From Bacteroidales bacterium (lineage in GTDB: Bacteria; Bacteroidota; Bacteroidia; Bacteroidales; Muribaculaceae), in assembly GCA_004552485.1 (NCBI GenBank), contig SFOH01000015.1, positions 1-34,392 on the forward strand: a DNA stretch of 34,392 nt. Reading direction: 5' to 3'. The first letter of the stretch is position 1. Each line of letters begins with the position of its first letter. The notes below the pieces were generated by a model. That model searched no databases and had not been told where the DNA came from. It was given only the letters and a program-made list of their open reading frames with translations. A program made the translations under genes and the position numbers. This document shows, in pieces, positions 16,030 to 23,604 of this stretch.

Positions 16030-16650
16030 TCAGAAGAAGTAGGCGGCACGCACCGTCCACTGGCGCGACTGTGCCGAGAAGTTGTCAAGCAGCTTCGTCT
16101 TCAGCGCATAGGTCATGCCCCACGTGTACTGCACCGTCAGCTGCCAGCGACGGAACAGCTCCATGCCGCCGCCGCACGTCAGACCCAGGTCGCCGCCCGA
16201 GAACTTGAACGCGTCGCCGCAGTTGTGCGCAACCTGGATGCTGAACTCCGGACCGCCGAACACCAGCGGCGCAATCTTGTCCTCCAGGCCGTTGAGGCGC
16301 GTGTACTTGAAGCGCAGGTGCAGCGGTATCGTGATGTTGTGGATGTAGACCTGCTCGTTGCCGAAGCCCAGCGACGACCAAATCTTGCGCTGGCCCAGGT
16401 TCACCTTCGCGCCCATCTGATTGTAGAGCAGGCCGAAGTCAAGGCCGAAGCCGATGCCCGGGAACATCATCTCGCCATTGATACCGCCCGTGTAGCCCAC
16501 GGTGTTCGTGACCTCCACAAGGTCCTGCTTGAACTTGAGAGTGTTCATGGTGGGGCCCGCCGTCACGTTCCAGCGGAACTCGGCGTTGGCTGTCAGGGAG
16601 CCGAGGGCGGCCAGCACGGCCACGGCGGCTATTACTATTCTTCTTTTCAT
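16030..16650 (-). CDS. PorT-like outer-membrane beta-barrel protein
   Basis: A 206-residue protein with a clear signal peptide (RRIVIAAVAVLAALGSLTANA). Alternating amphipathic strands follow (RWNVTAGPTMNTLKF, GINGEMMFPGIGFGLDFGLLY, IPLHLRFKYT, APLVFGGPEFSIQV), ending in RQWTVRAAYFF. The C-terminal aromatic residue is the usual outer-membrane barrel signal. It looks like the small 8-10-strand outer-membrane barrel proteins of Bacteroidota (PorT/OmpW-like fold, domain OMP_b-brl). It has no recognisable enzymatic motif; a structural or secretion-related role is possible but not shown. It follows hisS by 45 nt, so it is probably co-transcribed from the hisS promoter. Confidence 0.8.
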   Translation of the reverse strand: MKRRIVIAAVAVLAALGSLTANAEFRWNVTAGPTMNTLKFKQDLVEVTNTVGYTGGINGEMMFPGIGFGLDFGLLYNQMGAKVNLGQRKIWSSLGFGNEQVYIHNITIPLHLRFKYTRLNGLEDKIAPLVFGGPEFSIQVAHNCGDAFKFSGGDLGLTCGGGMELFRRWQLTVQYTWGMTYALKTKLLDNFSAQSRQWTVRAAYFF

Positions 16651-16695
16651 GTTCTGAATTGATTCTGAGTGAGTGAGACGGAGAGGAGGAGAGGA

Positions 16696-18057
16696 TTATT
16701 TCTTGAGAGCTTCCACGACGGCGGATGCGGGGAGAGTCTGCTGCTCGCCGCTCTCCATGTTCTTGAGCGTGACCGTGCCGGCCTGCAGCTCGCTCTCGCC
16801 GATGATGGCCACGTAGGGAATCGACAGCGCGTTGGCGTATGCCATCTGCTTCTTCATCTTCGCGGCGTCGGGATAGAGCTCGGCGGCAACACCGGCTCCG
16901 CGCAGCTCCTTGATGAGACGCAGCGAGGCGGCGGCCTCTTTGTCGCCGAAGTTGGTGAACATCACCGTCGTGGCGCGCTGTGTGCTGTCCGGATAGAGGT
17001 CCAGCGCATTGAGCACGTCGTAGATGCGGTCGGCGCCGAAGCTGATGCCCACGCCGCTGACGCCCGGCATGCCGAAGACACCCGTGAGGTTGTCGTAGCG
17101 GCCGCCGCCCGTGATAGAGCCAATCTCCACGTCCAGCGCCTTCACCTCGATGATGCAGCCCGTGTAGTAGTTCAGACCGCGTGCCAGCGACACATCCAGG
17201 TCGAGCGGGGCGCGCAGACCCAGCTCGCTGCTGCGGGCGCACACAAACTCCAGCTCGCGAACGCCCAGAGAGCCCGTCTCCGAGTCCTTCAGCAGCTCGC
17301 CCAACTGTGCCAGGCGCTCCTGCGTGGTGCCGCCGATGGCCAGGATGGGAGCGAGAGCGGCGATGCTCTCCGCGCTCAGTCCGCGCTCGGCGAGCTCGGC
17401 GTTCACGGCTTCCATGCCGATTTTGTCCAGCTTGTCGATGGCAACGGTGATGTCCACAATCTTGTCGGGAGCGCCGATAACCTCGGCGATGCCGGCCAGC
17501 ACCTTGCGGTTGTTCAGCTTGATGGCAACATTCACACGCAGACGAGCGAACACCTCGTCAATCATCTGCAGCAGCTCCACCTCGTTGTAGAGACTGCCCG
17601 AGCCCACCACGTCGGCGTCGCACTGATAGAACTCGCGGTAGCGGCCCTTCTGCGGACGGTCGGCGCGCCATACGGGCTGAATCTGAAACCTCCGGAACGG
17701 GAACTGAATCTCACCCCGGTGCTGCACCACGAAGCGCGCGAACGGAACGGTGAGGTCGTAGCGCAGACCCTTCTCGCTGACCGCCGACGTCAGACGTGCC
17801 GAGCCCTCGCCGGGGTCCTTGCCCTCGAGGCCGCGCAGCCACTCGCCGCTGTTGAGAATCTTGAACAGGAGCTTGTCGCCCTCCTCGCCATACTTGCCCA
17901 TCAGCGTGGACAGGTTCTCCATGGCCGGCGTCTCGATCTGACGGTAGCCGAACAGAGCGAACACCTCACGGATTGTGTTGAAAATATAGTTTCTGCGGGC
18001 CATCTCCACCGGGGAGAAATCACGCGAGCCCTTAGGGATTGACGGTTTCTGTGCCAT
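16696..18057 (-). CDS. hisS: Histidyl-tRNA synthetase
   Basis: A 453-residue class II aminoacyl-tRNA synthetase charging tRNA-His. The N-terminal motif SIPKGSRDFSPVEMARRNYI is typical, with motif 1 around FGYRQIETPAMENL. The region RYDLTVPFARFV is followed by motif 2 (PVWRADRPQKGRYREFYQCD). The histidine-specific block LARGLNYYTGCIIEV and motif 3 (GGGRYDNL ... GISFGADRIYDVL) come next, and an anticodon-binding domain occupies about 355-453. Length and order are normal. A -7 promoter box lies at 18108-18115, and the PorT-like gene follows on the same strand. Confidence 0.97.
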   Translation of the reverse strand: MAQKPSIPKGSRDFSPVEMARRNYIFNTIREVFALFGYRQIETPAMENLSTLMGKYGEEGDKLLFKILNSGEWLRGLEGKDPGEGSARLTSAVSEKGLRYDLTVPFARFVVQHRGEIQFPFRRFQIQPVWRADRPQKGRYREFYQCDADVVGSGSLYNEVELLQMIDEVFARLRVNVAIKLNNRKVLAGIAEVIGAPDKIVDITVAIDKLDKIGMEAVNAELAERGLSAESIAALAPILAIGGTTQERLAQLGELLKDSETGSLGVRELEFVCARSSELGLRAPLDLDVSLARGLNYYTGCIIEVKALDVEIGSITGGGRYDNLTGVFGMPGVSGVGISFGADRIYDVLNALDLYPDSTQRATTVMFTNFGDKEAAASLRLIKELRGAGVAAELYPDAAKMKKQMAYANALSIPYVAIIGESELQAGTVTLKNMESGEQQTLPASAVVEALKK

Positions 18058-18107
18058 AATGTGCTTTAGCTGTTTCTTTCTGCTATTTGCTTTTTCTTTT
18101 CAAACCA

Positions 18108-18115
18108 CAAAGTTA
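18108..18115 (-). promoter_or_regulatory. -7 promoter element of hisS
   Basis: CAAAGTTA on the plus strand reads TAACTTTG on the minus strand, an exact TAnnTTTG match 50 nt upstream of the hisS start. No TTTG is seen at the expected -33 position. Confidence 0.65.
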
Positions 18116-18345
18116 GCTATTCTGCGCCAATTACGCCCCATCTTTTCTCCTAAAAAACCAAAAAAATCACCGCGCACTCTCTCTGTCACGCCTAATTCCA
18201 TGCCGGGAGCCCGGGCTTGAACAAAACGGGGGGGGAGGGTTGTTGATAATGATGTAAAAATAATAAATCGGGCAAGCGTCCGTTATATTATATGTTACGT
18301 ATCGCAATTAATAACAACAACACACAAAACAAACACAAACCGAAT

Positions 18346-18798
18346 ATGAAAGCAAAGTTTTTAGCACCGGCCATCGTGGCCGCCCTCGCCGGCATGCTCG
18401 CGCTGGCCTCATGCTCCAACAAGGCTAACGGTGCCGCATCGGCCTTCGGAGGCCCCGAGTTCCAGGGTACCTGGGTCATTAAGAACATCGTCGCCGAGGA
18501 CGGACAGAGCGTCAACCCCGCCGGCGAGAATCCTCCCATCGAGGCCACCATCACTTTCGAGAACGGTGCCTATCGCATCGCCACCGGCTGCAACGCCGTC
18601 CAGGGCAGCTACACCCTCGGCAAAAACGGTGCTCTGACCATGCACGACGGACTGAGCACCAAGATGGCGTGCCCGAACATGAAAGTCGAGGACATGGCCT
18701 GCCGCGTGCTCCCGCTCATCAAGTGGGCGCAGTACGAGAACCCCCGTGCTCTGCGCCTAACTACCGGCACTAAGGCTTACATCGCCCTCACCCGCTGA
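18346..18798 (+). CDS. META-domain (HslJ-like) lipoprotein
   Basis: A 150-residue lipoprotein. I chose ATG 18346 rather than an in-frame codon at 18292 because it gives a tight lipoprotein signal (MKAKFLAPAIVAALAGMLAL then ASC, lipid-modified Cys23). The mature part is one META domain (about 35-145). It begins with GTWVIKNIVAEDG, then ITFENGAYRIATGCNAVQGS, and the diagnostic TKMACPNMKVED. The family includes E. coli HslJ, linked to novobiocin resistance and heat induction; the molecular role is unknown. It is monocistronic: a terminator follows within 30-80 nt. The gene lies divergent from hisS across 288 nt. Confidence 0.88.
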   Translation: MKAKFLAPAIVAALAGMLALASCSNKANGAASAFGGPEFQGTWVIKNIVAEDGQSVNPAGENPPIEATITFENGAYRIATGCNAVQGSYTLGKNGALTMHDGLSTKMACPNMKVEDMACRVLPLIKWAQYENPRALRLTTGTKAYIALTR

Positions 18799-18821
18799 CC
18801 CTAACCTCCCACCTCACAAAG

Positions 18822-18880
18822 GCGGCTCCAGGCTCACGTCCACTCCATCCGTGGCGTCCCTGCAGCCGCTTTCTCTTTTT
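18822..18880 (+). terminator. Terminator after the META lipoprotein gene
   Basis: An imperfect hairpin is visible: CGGCT, CAGG and CACG on the left (18823 onward) pair with CGTG, CCTG and AGCCG (ending about 18868), with single-base bulges. It is followed by the T-rich stretch TTTCTCTTTTTT. Confidence 0.65.
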
Positions 18881-19190
18881 TGCATCGGTGTGTTCTCTCT
18901 CCACCATCCGCCTCCAACCACCCCAACCGCCGCAGAAGGGCCGCTGACTGACGCATGAAAAAGATGTTGGTCCGATGAAATATCACCATGCGGGATGTGG
19001 GGATGCCGCAGAGACGGCGAGGATTTTGGGCCGGAGGCGAGCGACGTTTAATATTATTTTAGAGAAAGTGGGGCGCTGTATGGCTTTTTTTTAGTACCTT
19101 TGCAGCGCCAACTTCTAACGGCGCCGTCAGCCACCCCCCCCACTCGCCTCCTCTCCTCATCTCACGACGGCCTACCCCCCCCTAACAGAC
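18881..19190 (+). promoter_or_regulatory. Upstream region of the acyltransferase gene with -7 box TACCTTTG
   Basis: No gene is seen between 18799 and 19190. After the terminator the only clear signal is TACCTTTG at 19095-19102 running into GCAGCG, an exact TAnnTTTG match. It implies a leader of about 80 nt rich in C runs. No TTTG stands at the expected -33 position (about 19071). Confidence 0.65.
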
Positions 19191-20369
19191 ATGACTACAG
19201 ACAATCATATTCAATCCTATCCGGCCGAATTCGCCGATATTGCTCCATATAACGAGACTAACTACTACGACAAACTCGTGGCGCTGACCCATGAGCCGGG
19301 CTTCGAACACGCCATACGCTACATTATGCCCGACATCGACTATGAGGCCTTCTGCCGCGATATCGTCTCCGTGGGCAGCCAGCGCGAGTTCCAGGAGCGC
19401 GTGATGGGCCGATTCCTCGCCAACCTCGAGAAGCTGTCGACAGCGGGTATCACCTCCGACGGCGTGGAGAATGTGCGTCCCGGCATGAGCTACACGTTCA
19501 TCTCCAACCACCGCGACATTGTCCTCGACGCCGCCTTCCTCAACCTGGTGATGCTGCGGGGCAGCCTGCCCGTCACACAGATTGCCATCGGCAACAACCT
19601 CCTCATCATGGACTGGATCACCGACCTGGTGAAGATCAACCGCAGCTTCATCGTCAAGCGCGACGTTCAGAAGATGGAGGCTCTTCGTGCAGCTCAGCAC
19701 CTGAGCGCCTACATCCGCTACACCATCTCGCAGATGCACGAGAGCCTGTGGATCGCCCAGCGCCAGGGCCGCGCCAAGGACTCGAACGACCGCACCCAGG
19801 AGAGCCTGGTGAAGATGCTCACGCTGGCTGGCGGCGAGGACACGCGTCAGGCCATCCTCGACGTGAACCTCATGCCCGTGTCCATCTCCTATGAGTATGA
19901 CCCGAACGACTATCTGAAAGTGCGCGAGTTCCTGTGCAAGCGCCGCGACCCGGACTTCCACAAGAGCCAGCACGACGACCTGCTGAGCATGGAGACAGGC
20001 ATGCTGGGCTTCAAGGGGCGCGTCCACTTCAGCATCGCCCCGTGCATCAACGACGCCCTGGAGCAGTGCCGCTGCAGCGGCCGCGCCGAGGCTGTCCACA
20101 CCGCCTGCCGGCTCATCGACAACGCCATCCACCGCGGCTATTTCCTCTATCCGATAAACTACATCGCCTACGACGTCGTTAACAATACGGACCGCTATGC
20201 CGACCGCTACACGGCCGAGGACCGCGCCCGCGCCGAGGAGTATGTCGCCTCGCGCCTGGCCAAGGTAGACCTGCCCCACATCACGGATGAAGAGCGCGAG
20301 TATATGCGCATGATGATGCTGACCATGTACGCCAACCCCGTCCGCAACCAAGAGGCGGCACGCAGCTAA
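19191..20369 (+). CDS. PlsC/PlsB-like acyltransferase domain protein
   Basis: A 392-residue cytosolic or peripheral protein with no obvious membrane segment. The acyltransferase core begins at TFISNHRDIVLDAAFL (His107), followed by a block with NRSFIVKRD (about 150-158) and QRQGRAKDSNDRTQES (190 onward). These resemble motifs I, II and III of glycerolipid acyltransferases (NHxxxxD, GxxFIxR, EGxRSRxG), especially the GPAT/PlsB type. The enzyme probably transfers an acyl chain to a glycerolipid or related alcohol. Motif I is unusual: after His107 the acidic residues are Asp109 and Asp113, not the classical +5 position. The metallophosphoesterase gene follows 56 nt downstream on the same strand, suggesting a lipid/envelope pair (inference). 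Confidence 0.75.
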   Translation: MTTDNHIQSYPAEFADIAPYNETNYYDKLVALTHEPGFEHAIRYIMPDIDYEAFCRDIVSVGSQREFQERVMGRFLANLEKLSTAGITSDGVENVRPGMSYTFISNHRDIVLDAAFLNLVMLRGSLPVTQIAIGNNLLIMDWITDLVKINRSFIVKRDVQKMEALRAAQHLSAYIRYTISQMHESLWIAQRQGRAKDSNDRTQESLVKMLTLAGGEDTRQAILDVNLMPVSISYEYDPNDYLKVREFLCKRRDPDFHKSQHDDLLSMETGMLGFKGRVHFSIAPCINDALEQCRCSGRAEAVHTACRLIDNAIHRGYFLYPINYIAYDVVNNTDRYADRYTAEDRARAEEYVASRLAKVDLPHITDEEREYMRMMMLTMYANPVRNQEAARS

Positions 20370-20425
20370 GCGTCGGGTCCGTCGACACCCCGCATCCCTC
20401 ATAACTCATACTTAATCCCTCTCCC

Positions 20426-21616
20426 ATGCGCCTGCCTTACCTCGCTCTTACTCTATTACTCATCTTCAACATCGGCATCGATGTCTACATCTACGCCGCC
20501 CTGCGCCGCCGTCTGAAAAGCCGCGTATGGTGTTGGGCGCAGGCCGTCACGGCCGCACTGCTCACCGTGATGTTCGCCGTGATCCTCTGCCTGCCCGTGC
20601 GCTCCGCCGACAACGCGGTCATGGTGGCCATGATGTGGATGATTTACGTCTACGGCTCGGTCTGTCTCAGCAAGATCCTCTTCGTCGTCATCGACCTGGT
20701 GGCGCGCATCCCGCAGCTGTCGGGGCGGCCGCGGCTCAAGTGGATAACGCGCACCGGCGCAGTGATGGCCGCCGCGGGGCTGGCGACAATGTGGTGGGGC
20801 GCGCTGCTGAACCGCCTGTCGCTGGACACGGTGGAGGTCACGTTCTCGAGCCGCGAGCTGCCCGAGGCCTTCGACGGCTTCCGCATCGCTCAGATTTCGG
20901 ACATGCACCTTGCCACGTACGGCTCGGACACCACCTTTGTCCACCGGATTGTGGAGCGCGTCAACGCCCTCTCCCCCGACATGATTGTCTTCACCGGCGA
21001 CCTTGTCAGCCGCAACGCCACGGAGGCAGAGCCCTTCCGACGCACCCTCGCCGGACTCCACGCTCCCTGCGGCGTCTTCTCCGTGCTGGGCAACCACGAC
21101 TACGGCGACTACCAGGACTGGCCCTCGGCCGAGGCCAAGGCCGCCGACCACCGGCGCCTCATCGACATCGAGCGCGGCGCGGGCTGGAAGCTGCTGCAGG
21201 ACAGCAGCGCATACGTAGAGCGCGGCGGCGACACCCTCGTGGTCATTGGCGTGGAGAACATAGGCCGACCGCCCTTTGCAGCCTACGGCAATCTGAAACG
21301 CGCCTACCCCACGCCCGGCGACTCCCGCTTCAAGGTGCTCCTCAGCCACGACCCCTCGCACTGGCAGTATGAGCTCGCCGGCAGCGACTCGGCCAACGTC
21401 CAGCTGACACTGTCGGGCCACACCCACGCCATGCAGATACGCGTGATGGACGCCTCGCCGGCATCGCTCATCCACAAGTATTGGTCAGGACTGTACACCG
21501 ACCGCAGCGGCCGCGCCCTCTACGTGAACATCGGCACGGGCACCGTCGGCTATCCCGCACGCATAGGCGCCACGCCGGAGATAACGCTCATCACGCTGCG
21601 CCGCGAAAAACAATAA
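20426..21616 (+). CDS. Membrane-anchored metallophosphoesterase (calcineurin-like)
   Basis: A 396-residue protein. About four N-terminal membrane segments (residues 3-25, 36-58, 65-85 and 112-130) anchor a calcineurin-like phosphoesterase domain (about 135-390). All metal-binding motifs are intact: IAQISDMH (Asp159, His161), FTGDLVS (Asp192), GNHD (222-225), LLSHDP and GHTH (331-334). This layout matches the YkuE/YaeI-like class of membrane metallophosphoesterases, several of which act on lipid-linked phosphates such as UDP-diacylglucosamine. The substrate here is unknown. It follows the acyltransferase and ends just before a CCCTCA-type microsatellite. Confidence 0.87.
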   Translation: MRLPYLALTLLLIFNIGIDVYIYAALRRRLKSRVWCWAQAVTAALLTVMFAVILCLPVRSADNAVMVAMMWMIYVYGSVCLSKILFVVIDLVARIPQLSGRPRLKWITRTGAVMAAAGLATMWWGALLNRLSLDTVEVTFSSRELPEAFDGFRIAQISDMHLATYGSDTTFVHRIVERVNALSPDMIVFTGDLVSRNATEAEPFRRTLAGLHAPCGVFSVLGNHDYGDYQDWPSAEAKAADHRRLIDIERGAGWKLLQDSSAYVERGGDTLVVIGVENIGRPPFAAYGNLKRAYPTPGDSRFKVLLSHDPSHWQYELAGSDSANVQLTLSGHTHAMQIRVMDASPASLIHKYWSGLYTDRSGRALYVNIGTGTVGYPARIGATPEITLITLRREKQ

Positions 21617-21723
21617 TCGTCCCCCTCACCCTCACCCCTCACCCTCACCCTCACCCTCACCCCTTACCCTCACCCCTCATTCCCTCACTTCCTCAATCCA
21701 CAATCCACAATCCACAATCCACA
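21617..21723. repeat. CCCTCA microsatellite followed by four exact ATCCACA copies
   Basis: From about 21619 to 21690 the plus strand is almost entirely C/T/A in units related to CCCTCA, with some CCCCTCA and one CCCTTA. Directly after it come four exact tandem copies of ATCCACA (21696-21702, 21703-21709, 21710-21716 and 21717-21723), ending 7 nt before the folK-like start codon. Confidence 0.9.
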
Positions 21724-21729
21724 CATTTT

Positions 21730-22164
21730 ATGACCGCAGACACCCCCACACAGACCGGGCAGCACAAGGAGACCGGGCAGCACAAGGAGACCGGACCGCA
21801 CAAGGAGGCCGTGCTCCTCTTGGGCAGCAATGCGGGCGAGAGCCGAGCCGTGATAGAAGCGGCGATGCGTGCCGTGACCGAACGCATGGGCGCGGCCGTG
21901 TTCTCGGAAGTCTACGAGAGCGAGGACGCCACAGGACGCGGACCGGCCTATCTCAACGTGGTGGCGCGGGTGGAGACGGCCATGGACGCCGACAGCCTCA
22001 GGGACGAGGGCAAGGAGCTGGAACGCCGGGCGGGACGGAAAGCCGGGGACAAGGCAGCGGGACGAGTGCCCCTCGACGTTGACGTGGTCATCTACGACGG
22101 AGCCGTTCTGCGGCCCGCCGACTTCGCCGCCGCCCACTTCCGCCGCGGCTTCGCTCAGCTGTGA
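21730..22164 (+). CDS. folK: FolK-like 6-hydroxymethyl-dihydropterin pyrophosphokinase, short form
   Basis: A 144-residue protein resembling HPPK, which transfers pyrophosphate from ATP to hydroxymethyl-dihydropterin in folate synthesis. Visible blocks are VLLLGSNAGESRAVIEAAM (about 28-46), YESEDATGRGPAYLNVVARV (pterin and nucleotide loop) and RVPLDVDVVIYDGAVLRPAD, corresponding to the conserved LDxDxx segment. The GR....R pattern of classical HPPK is altered, as in the short Bacteroidota forms I know. I chose ATG 21730; the frame is open further upstream through the microsatellite but without a plausible start. Residues 9-26 are three copies of a TGQHKE-type repeat (21754-21807), an odd disordered N-terminal extension. 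Without a search the assignment is good but not certain. Confidence 0.72.
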   Translation: MTADTPTQTGQHKETGQHKETGPHKEAVLLLGSNAGESRAVIEAAMRAVTERMGAAVFSEVYESEDATGRGPAYLNVVARVETAMDADSLRDEGKELERRAGRKAGDKAAGRVPLDVDVVIYDGAVLRPADFAAAHFRRGFAQL

Positions 22165-22171
22165 CATAAAA

Positions 22172-22226
22172 ACAGCGCAGGGACGGAGGCGCTGTCGCGG
22201 CCCCCGTCCGGTCGTTTTCTTTTTAT
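22172..22226 (+). terminator. Likely terminator between convergent folK-like gene and nadC
   Basis: Two overlapping hairpins are possible: ACAGCGC (22172-22178) with GCGCTGT (22189-22195), and GGACGG (22181-22186) with CCGTCC (22204-22209). The second precedes the T-rich stretch TTTTCTTTTTATTT. They exclude each other, so which one forms is uncertain. Confidence 0.5.
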
Positions 22227-23080
22227 TTCTTGGCTTTGAAGCTCATGTCGAGTCCCTTGACGGAGTGGGTCAGCGCCCCGACGCTGATGTAGTCGACGCC
22301 GCTCTCGCCGTAGGCGCGGAGGGTGCGGTAGGTGATGCCGCCCGACGACTCTATCTCGACGCGGGGGTCGGCGCTGCGTATCTGTCGCACGGCCTCGCGG
22401 GTGCGCTCGGGGGTGAAGTTGTCGAGCATGATGCGGTCGACGCCGGCCCGCAGTGCCTGCTCTATCTCGTGGCTGTCGCGCACTTCCACTTCTATCTTCA
22501 GGCGCTTGCCGCGCTCTTTGCAGTAGGCTTTGGCGGCGCTGACGGCCCGGTCGATGCCGCCGGCGAAGTCCACGTGGTTGTCCTTGATGAGTATCATGTC
22601 GTAGAGGCCGATGCGGTGGTTGGTGCCGCCGCCGATGCGCACGGCTTCTTTCTCGATGAGGCGCATTCCGGGCGTGGTCTTGCGGGTGTCGAGGACGCGG
22701 CAGCCGGTGCCCTCGAGCTGCTGTTGGTAGCGGTGGGTGGTGGTGGCGATGCCGCTCATGCGCTGCATGATGTTGAGCATGGTGCGCTCGGTCTGCAGCA
22801 GCGAGCGTGTGCTGCCTGTCACTTCGAAGGCGATGTCGCCGGGGCGGACGTGGGCGCCGTCTTCGATGAAGACGGTCATCTTCAGTTCGGGGTCGAAGTA
22901 CTGAAAGACGCGGCGAGCCATGGCGACGCCGGCGAGGATGCCTTCTTCTTTGACGATGAGCTGCTGGCAGCCCCGGGCCTCGGCGGGGATGGTGGACAGT
23001 GTGGTGTGGTCGCCGTCGCCGATGTCTTCGGCGAAGGCGAGCGCGATAAGGCGCTCTATGAGTTTGTCGTTTGTCTCCAT
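22223..23080 (-). CDS. nadC: Nicotinate-nucleotide pyrophosphorylase (carboxylating)
   Basis: A 285-residue quinolinate phosphoribosyltransferase making nicotinate mononucleotide in de novo NAD synthesis. Recognisable blocks are LAFAEDIGDGDHTTLSTIP near the N-terminus, VTGSTRSLLQTERTMLNIMQ, RVLDTRKTTPGMR (quinolinate/PRPP site), GGGTNHRIGLYDMILIKDNH, IEVEV, DRIMLDNFTPE, and IESSGGI near the end. Length and order are normal for a type II phosphoribosyltransferase. It starts at ATG 23080 and is divergent from rlmH, sharing the palindromic promoter at 23096-23113. No nadA or nadB is adjacent. Confidence 0.96.
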   Translation of the reverse strand: METNDKLIERLIALAFAEDIGDGDHTTLSTIPAEARGCQQLIVKEEGILAGVAMARRVFQYFDPELKMTVFIEDGAHVRPGDIAFEVTGSTRSLLQTERTMLNIMQRMSGIATTTHRYQQQLEGTGCRVLDTRKTTPGMRLIEKEAVRIGGGTNHRIGLYDMILIKDNHVDFAGGIDRAVSAAKAYCKERGKRLKIEVEVRDSHEIEQALRAGVDRIMLDNFTPERTREAVRQIRSADPRVEIESSGGITYRTLRAYGESGVDYISVGALTHSVKGLDMSFKAKK

Positions 23081-23103
23081 TGTGATTTTTTTTTGTAACT
23101 TTG
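23070..23103 (+). promoter_or_regulatory. rlmH promoter
   Basis: TTTG at 23070-23073 (inside the nadC start region) and TAACTTTG at 23096-23103 are 22 nt apart. The -7 box is an exact TAnnTTTG match 28 nt before the rlmH ATG. Confidence 0.7.
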
Positions 23104-23105
23104 TG

Positions 23106-23113
23106 CAAAGTTA
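23106..23113 (-). promoter_or_regulatory. -7 promoter element of nadC
   Basis: CAAAGTTA reads TAACTTTG on the minus strand. It lies two bases from, and is the mirror image of, the rlmH -7 box. At the -33 position there is only TTTC (plus 23133-23136, 19-nt spacing). Confidence 0.65.
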
Positions 23114-23130
23114 AGAAATAATTGTAAGTT

Positions 23131-23604
23131 ATGAAAATAATTGTGATGACGGTGGGTAAGACTCGCGACGCCGGCCTGCGTTCGGCGATGGAGCGCTACC
23201 TGGGGCGCATCGCCCGGTATGCGCCGTTCGAGTACGTGGAGCTGGCGGAGGCCAGGCGCGGTGGGCGTATGTCCAAGGAGCTGCAGAAGGCGGCGGAGTG
23301 CAAGGCGATGATGGCGCGGATTGCGCCGGGCGACCGGGTGGTGCTGATGGACGAGCGCGGCCGCGAGCTGTCCTCGCGCGAGTTCGCGGCCTCGATCGGC
23401 GATGCTTTGGGGTCGCTGCCCCGCAATCTGATTTACGTAATAGGCGGTCCATACGGGTTCAGCCCGGAGATGTATGCCCGGGCCAACGGGATGATTGCGC
23501 TGTCGCGGATGACGCTGACGCACGAGATGGCGCGTCTGGTGCTTGTTGAGCAGGTTTATCGCGCCATGACTATCCTGCGCGGCGAGCCCTACCACCACGA
23601 CTAA
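23131..23604 (+). CDS. rlmH: 23S rRNA (pseudouridine1915-N3)-methyltransferase RlmH
   Basis: A 157-residue SPOUT-class methyltransferase that modifies pseudouridine 1915 in helix 69 of 23S rRNA using SAM. It starts MKIIVMTVGKTRDAGLRSAM. The substrate segment VVLMDERGRELSSREFA is followed by the SAM-binding knot (NLIYVIGGPYGFSPEMYARA, then SRMTLTHEMARLVLVEQVYR), and the conserved C-terminus RGEPYHHD. Length is exactly that of the family. It is convergent with hemW, whose stop codon overlaps its own (shared CTAA at 23601-23604). Confidence 0.97.
   Translation: MKIIVMTVGKTRDAGLRSAMERYLGRIARYAPFEYVELAEARRGGRMSKELQKAAECKAMMARIAPGDRVVLMDERGRELSSREFAASIGDALGSLPRNLIYVIGGPYGFSPEMYARANGMIALSRMTLTHEMARLVLVEQVYRAMTILRGEPYHHD

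Noticed and set aside
21696..21723. Cluster of DnaA boxes
   Set aside because: The ATCCACA copies lack the leading TT and are a 7-bp simple repeat next to another microsatellite; kept only as a repeat.
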